From the NCBI GenBank assembly GCA_017463255.1, contig JAFTPP010000016.1, forward strand, positions 1 to 64,000: a stretch of DNA of 64,000 bases, written 5' to 3'. The stretch is from Lachnospiraceae bacterium. Its GTDB lineage: Bacteria > Bacillota > Clostridia > Lachnospirales > Lachnospiraceae. Under the pieces are notes generated by a model. It ran no database searches. It saw only the letters and a list, made by a program, of their open reading frames with translations, and had not been told where the DNA came from. Shown one piece after another: positions 61,265 to 64,000 of the stretch. Each line of letters begins with the position of its first letter. The first letter of the stretch is position 1. The position numbers were made by a program, and so were the translations under genes.

Positions 61265-62770
61265 GTGTCAGAGCAGAATCAGAACCAGAATCAGAATGTA
61301 CAGGAGCAGGATTTAAACCAGTTATTAAAAGTCCGTAGAGAAAAATTACAGGATTTACAGGCAGCAGGTAAGAATCCTTTTGAAGTCATGAAATATGACG
61401 TAACAGCACACAGTACAGATGTAAAGGATAACTTTGAAGAATGGGAAGGAAAGAGCGTGCGCGTAGCAGGACGTATTATGTCTAAGCGTGTTATGGGTAA
61501 AGCTTCTTTTTGTAACATTCAGGATTTAAAGGGTAATATCCAGTCATATGTAGCACGTGACAGCATCGGAGAAGAATCATATGCTGATTTCAAAAAATAT
61601 GATATCGGTGATATTGTAGGTATCGAAGGTGAAGTATTTAAGACAAAAACCGGAGAAATCTCAATCCATGCTTCTAACGTACTTTTGATGTCAAAGAGCC
61701 TTCAGATTCTCCCTGAGAAGTTCCACGGCTTAACCAATACAGATATCCGTTATCGTCAGAGATATGTAGACTTAATCATGAACGAAGATGTTAAGAAAAC
61801 ATTCGTAAAACGTTCTCAGATTATCAGCTCTATCAGACGTTATCTTGACGGACAGGGCTTCCTTGAAGTGGAAACACCAATGTTAGTATCTAACGCAGGT
61901 GGTGCTGCTGCAAGACCATTTGAAACACATTACAATGCCCTTGATGAAGACGTTAAGCTTCGTATTTCTCTTGAGCTTTACTTAAAGAGATTAATCGTAG
62001 GCGGTCTTGAAAGAGTATACGAAATCGGTAGAGTATTCCGTAACGAAGGTCTTGATACAAGACATAACCCGGAATTTACCCTGATGGAATTATATCAGGC
62101 ATATACAGACTATAAGGGAATGATGGACTTAACAGAGAATATGTTCCGTCATGTTGCCATGGAAGTAAACGGTACTGCTAAAGTTATGTACGGCGGTATT
62201 GAAATCGACTTAGAAAAACCATTCGAAAGAATGACCATGATTGATGCGGTTAAAAAATACGCAGGCGTTGATTTTTCTACTGTTAAGGATGCAGATGAAG
62301 CTAAGAAAATCGCTGACGAGAAGGGTGTTCATTATGAAGACAGACATACCCGTGGCGACATCTTAAATCTTTTCTTTGAAGAGTTTGTAGAAGAACATTT
62401 GATTCAGCCTACATTTATTATGGACCACCCGGTAGAAATCTCTCCTCTTACTAAGAGAATTCCGGGTAACCCAGACTATGTAGAAAGATTTGAGTTATTC
62501 ATTACATGCCGTGAAATGTGTAATGCATACTCAGAATTAAACGATCCAATCGACCAGAGAGAACGTTTCAAAGCACAGGAAGCAGCTCTGGCAGCAGGTG
62601 ATGAAGAAGCTAACACAACCGATGAAGATTTCATGAATGCTCTTGAAATCGGTATGCCTCCAACAGGTGGTATCGGATACGGAATCGACCGTCTCGTAAT
62701 GCTCCTTACAGATTCACCGGCGATTAGGGATGTATTGTTGTTCCCGACGATGAAGAGTTTGGATAAATAA
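61265..62770 (+). CDS. lysS: Lysyl-tRNA synthetase, class II
   Basis: 501 aa. GTG 61265 is preferred (AAGGAG at 61251-61256 with 8-nt spacing) over GTG 61256 and ATG 61259, which overlap or crowd that site. The N-terminus has an unusual Asn-Gln repeat (QNQNQNQN). Anticodon-binding OB fold ([18 protein letters not shown]), then class II core with motif 2 [18 protein letters not shown] and motif 3 [14 protein letters not shown]. Charges tRNA-Lys. Ends in a terminator. Confidence 0.96.
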   Translation: MSEQNQNQNQNVQEQDLNQLLKVRREKLQDLQAAGKNPFEVMKYDVTAHSTDVKDNFEEWEGKSVRVAGRIMSKRVMGKASFCNIQDLKGNIQSYVARDSIGEESYADFKKYDIGDIVGIEGEVFKTKTGEISIHASNVLLMSKSLQILPEKFHGLTNTDIRYRQRYVDLIMNEDVKKTFVKRSQIISSIRRYLDGQGFLEVETPMLVSNAGGAAARPFETHYNALDEDVKLRISLELYLKRLIVGGLERVYEIGRVFRNEGLDTRHNPEFTLMELYQAYTDYKGMMDLTENMFRHVAMEVNGTAKVMYGGIEIDLEKPFERMTMIDAVKKYAGVDFSTVKDADEAKKIADEKGVHYEDRHTRGDILNLFFEEFVEEHLIQPTFIMDHPVEISPLTKRIPGNPDYVERFELFITCREMCNAYSELNDPIDQRERFKAQEAALAAGDEEANTTDEDFMNALEIGMPPTGGIGYGIDRLVMLLTDSPAIRDVLLFPTMKSLDK

Positions 62771-62790
62771 AGTATTAACCAGTGTGTATG

Positions 62791-62827
62791 GACCACTTTC
62801 AAGTGAAGACTTGGGAGTGGTCTTTTT
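62791..62827 (+). terminator. Terminator after lysS
   Basis: GACCACT (62791-62797) pairs with AGTGGTC (62816-62822), with inner CAAGT/ACTTG pairing, then five T. Confidence 0.85.
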
Positions 62828-62891
62828 GCATATGAAGCTAAATAAAATTCCATATTGAAATCGGGCTATAATTTTAGGTGATGAAATAGAT

Positions 62892-62920
62892 TTGACAATA
62901 CTAATAATTATTTTTAGAAT
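62892..62920 (+). promoter_or_regulatory. Promoter of the membrane protein pair
   Basis: TTGACA (62892-62897), 17-bp spacer, TAGAAT (62915-62920). Confidence 0.7.
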
Positions 62921-62963
62921 AATTATGTGATGGTTTGAAAAGTCATACGAAGGAGGACGAACT

Positions 62964-63368
62964 TTGGAAATAAAATTTGAAATTGCAGATGATAAAGTCC
63001 GTAATTTTACTGATAGTGCCAAAAGTAGATTGGAAGAACAATCTCAAAAATATACGCTGGAGATTATAAAAGAAGCAGAAAAAGTTGAAGAACTTATTCG
63101 AGAGAATGGTGCATCAACAGAGATTACAGATAATATTATTTTTCAAGCAGTAAGAAGAAATAGAACACAAAAGAAAAGAAATATTGTACTTATTGTTGTT
63201 CGTATAATATCGGAGATATTGTTGTTTATCGCGGGTTTGATGTTTTTGCCTGAAAAGTTTATTACCGCTGAAAGTACATTCAATTTGGGGTATTTTGTTG
63301 TTTTTCTGATAGTAACCTCAATAGCATTTGTGGCAACGATTGTTACATATTTTATGGGAGGTGAATAG
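62964..63368 (+). CDS. Small membrane protein of unknown function (134 aa)
   Basis: TTG start at 62964 with AAGGAGG at 62950-62956. The N-terminal 75 residues are charged and helical (DKVRNFTDSAKSRLEEQSQK), followed by two membrane helices (VRIISEILLFIAGLMFLPEK and a second to the end, VFLIVTSIAFVATIVTYFMG). The next gene starts 1 bp after its stop and has the same plan of a charged N-terminus and two helices, so they probably act as a pair. No family recognised. Confidence 0.72.
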   Translation: MEIKFEIADDKVRNFTDSAKSRLEEQSQKYTLEIIKEAEKVEELIRENGASTEITDNIIFQAVRRNRTQKKRNIVLIVVRIISEILLFIAGLMFLPEKFITAESTFNLGYFVVFLIVTSIAFVATIVTYFMGGE

Positions 63369-63369
63369 G

Positions 63370-64000
63370 ATGAGATATAATATTTCGGATCAAAGGTTGA
63401 AAGTAATAGTTGATGAATTAGGGGAAGAATACAAGGATTTATTGGTGGAACGTATTTTAGGCGATATGCGTGAAATGGATGCAGATTTAATTAATCCATC
63501 TGATTTAATTCGATTAGATGTTGCTACTAAAGCAACCTTAAGAAATGATAAGAAAACTCAAAAACAGAATAGGATGCTTTCATTGACTTCTATGATGGGT
63601 ATTGTATATGCATTCTTTGGATTAATGCTCATGATGTGGAGTGAATTCAGTGATATTGCTCGATATGATTCGTTCATGATGATGGCATTTGTTCTTGTTT
63701 TTGTTGGATTGTTTATCGCCCTGTTCTCAATGTTGTTTAAAAGTATGATAAAAATGAGACCTCATAATTATAGGAGAGAAGGATATGAGATTTCTTCATA
63801 TCAAATTATAAATAAGTGGAAAGAGATTGAGGCGTTGATAAATGAATTAACACCCGATGGGGAAAATCTTTCGTTGTTTTCAATGGTCACAGTTTTGAAG
63901 GACATTAAAATTATATCGGACCAAGATATTGAACTGATAGATAAACTGTTGAGTGTTAGAACTCATATTTTACATGGGAATGATAATGAACTTCAAATGT
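63370..64000 (+). CDS. Membrane protein of unknown function, cut by the window end
   Basis: Starts at ATG 63370 (GGGAGGTG overlaps the end of the previous gene) and stays open to base 64000, at least 210 residues. A helical acidic N-terminus (VDELGEEYKDLLVERILGDM) is followed by two membrane helices (SLTSMMGIVYAFFGLMLMMW; MMMAFVLVFVGLFIALFSML) and a charged helical cytoplasmic part ending near VRTHILHGNDNELQM. Arrangement and spacing suggest an operon with the preceding gene. Function unknown. Confidence 0.75.
   Translation, partial: MRYNISDQRLKVIVDELGEEYKDLLVERILGDMREMDADLINPSDLIRLDVATKATLRNDKKTQKQNRMLSLTSMMGIVYAFFGLMLMMWSEFSDIARYDSFMMMAFVLVFVGLFIALFSMLFKSMIKMRPHNYRREGYEISSYQIINKWKEIEALINELTPDGENLSLFSMVTVLKDIKIISDQDIELIDKLLSVRTHILHGNDNELQM

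Overview
The window looks like a chromosomal segment of a low-GC, Gram-positive gut Clostridia, most likely a Lachnospiraceae (Roseburia/Agathobacter/Lachnospira-like). The reasons are strong AGGAGG-type ribosome binding sites, TTGACA/TATAAT promoters with extended -10 (TGn) elements, many T-tailed intrinsic terminators, an SAM-I riboswitch, and a gene set typical of this family: FapA-like, PocR, CotH-like, HD-GYP, M23 and SleB-type wall hydrolases, and zinc-ribbon membrane proteins. No rRNA, tRNA, CRISPR array, transposase or prophage was found.

Layout. 1-7.6 kb: a chemoreceptor; a GNAT acetyltransferase behind a leader-peptide attenuator; a HAD pseudogene; a CotH-like lipoprotein; a MerR-methyltransferase fusion behind a MerR-type promoter. 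7.6-10.7 kb: a divergent AraC regulator and secreted GH26 mannanase, then a tiny unit encoding a 23-residue peptide. 10.7-17.3 kb: rsgA, then a signalling block with a membrane LuxR regulator, a hybrid histidine kinase (frameshifted, HPt at its end) and a 7TM-HD-GYP-receiver protein. 17.3-20.9 kb: an ECF-type promoter driving an anti-sigma-like membrane protein and a small secreted protein, a possible structured RNA, FapA and hicAB. 20.9-34.4 kb: an FMN enzyme, two recently duplicated zinc-ribbon membrane proteins, a PocR-sensor MCP fragment next to fucO, a CofE-like protein, asparaginase, a second set of zinc-ribbon membrane proteins, and galE.

34.4-41.7 kb: hemolysin III, a small hypothetical, relQ, a 7 x 54 bp GC-rich hairpin repeat array, a coiled-coil membrane protein, a flavin reductase-like protein, NUDIX, a PfkB kinase and dinB. 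41.7-47.6 kb: LysM-G5-M23 wall peptidase, murA, an HD-GYP protein, and metK behind an SAM-I riboswitch plus an unusual multi-hairpin element with a possible pseudoknot. 47.7-64 kb: housekeeping genes in long co-directional runs: dnaE-pfkA-trmH-proC, SleB-type hydrolase, nfeD-SPFH, argF-birA-hypothetical-coaX-dusB, greA-lysS, and two small membrane proteins, the last cut by the window edge.

The strongest candidates for undescribed biology are the four-segment attenuator before the GNAT gene (2723-3008), the insulated 54-bp hairpin array (36714-37078), the metK leader element (46229-46350), the 23-residue peptide unit (10494-10678), the structured intergenic RNA (18509-18719), and the reuse of one 7TM sensor module on two different outputs (11818-17243). 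All functions are inferred from reading the sequence; no database search was run.
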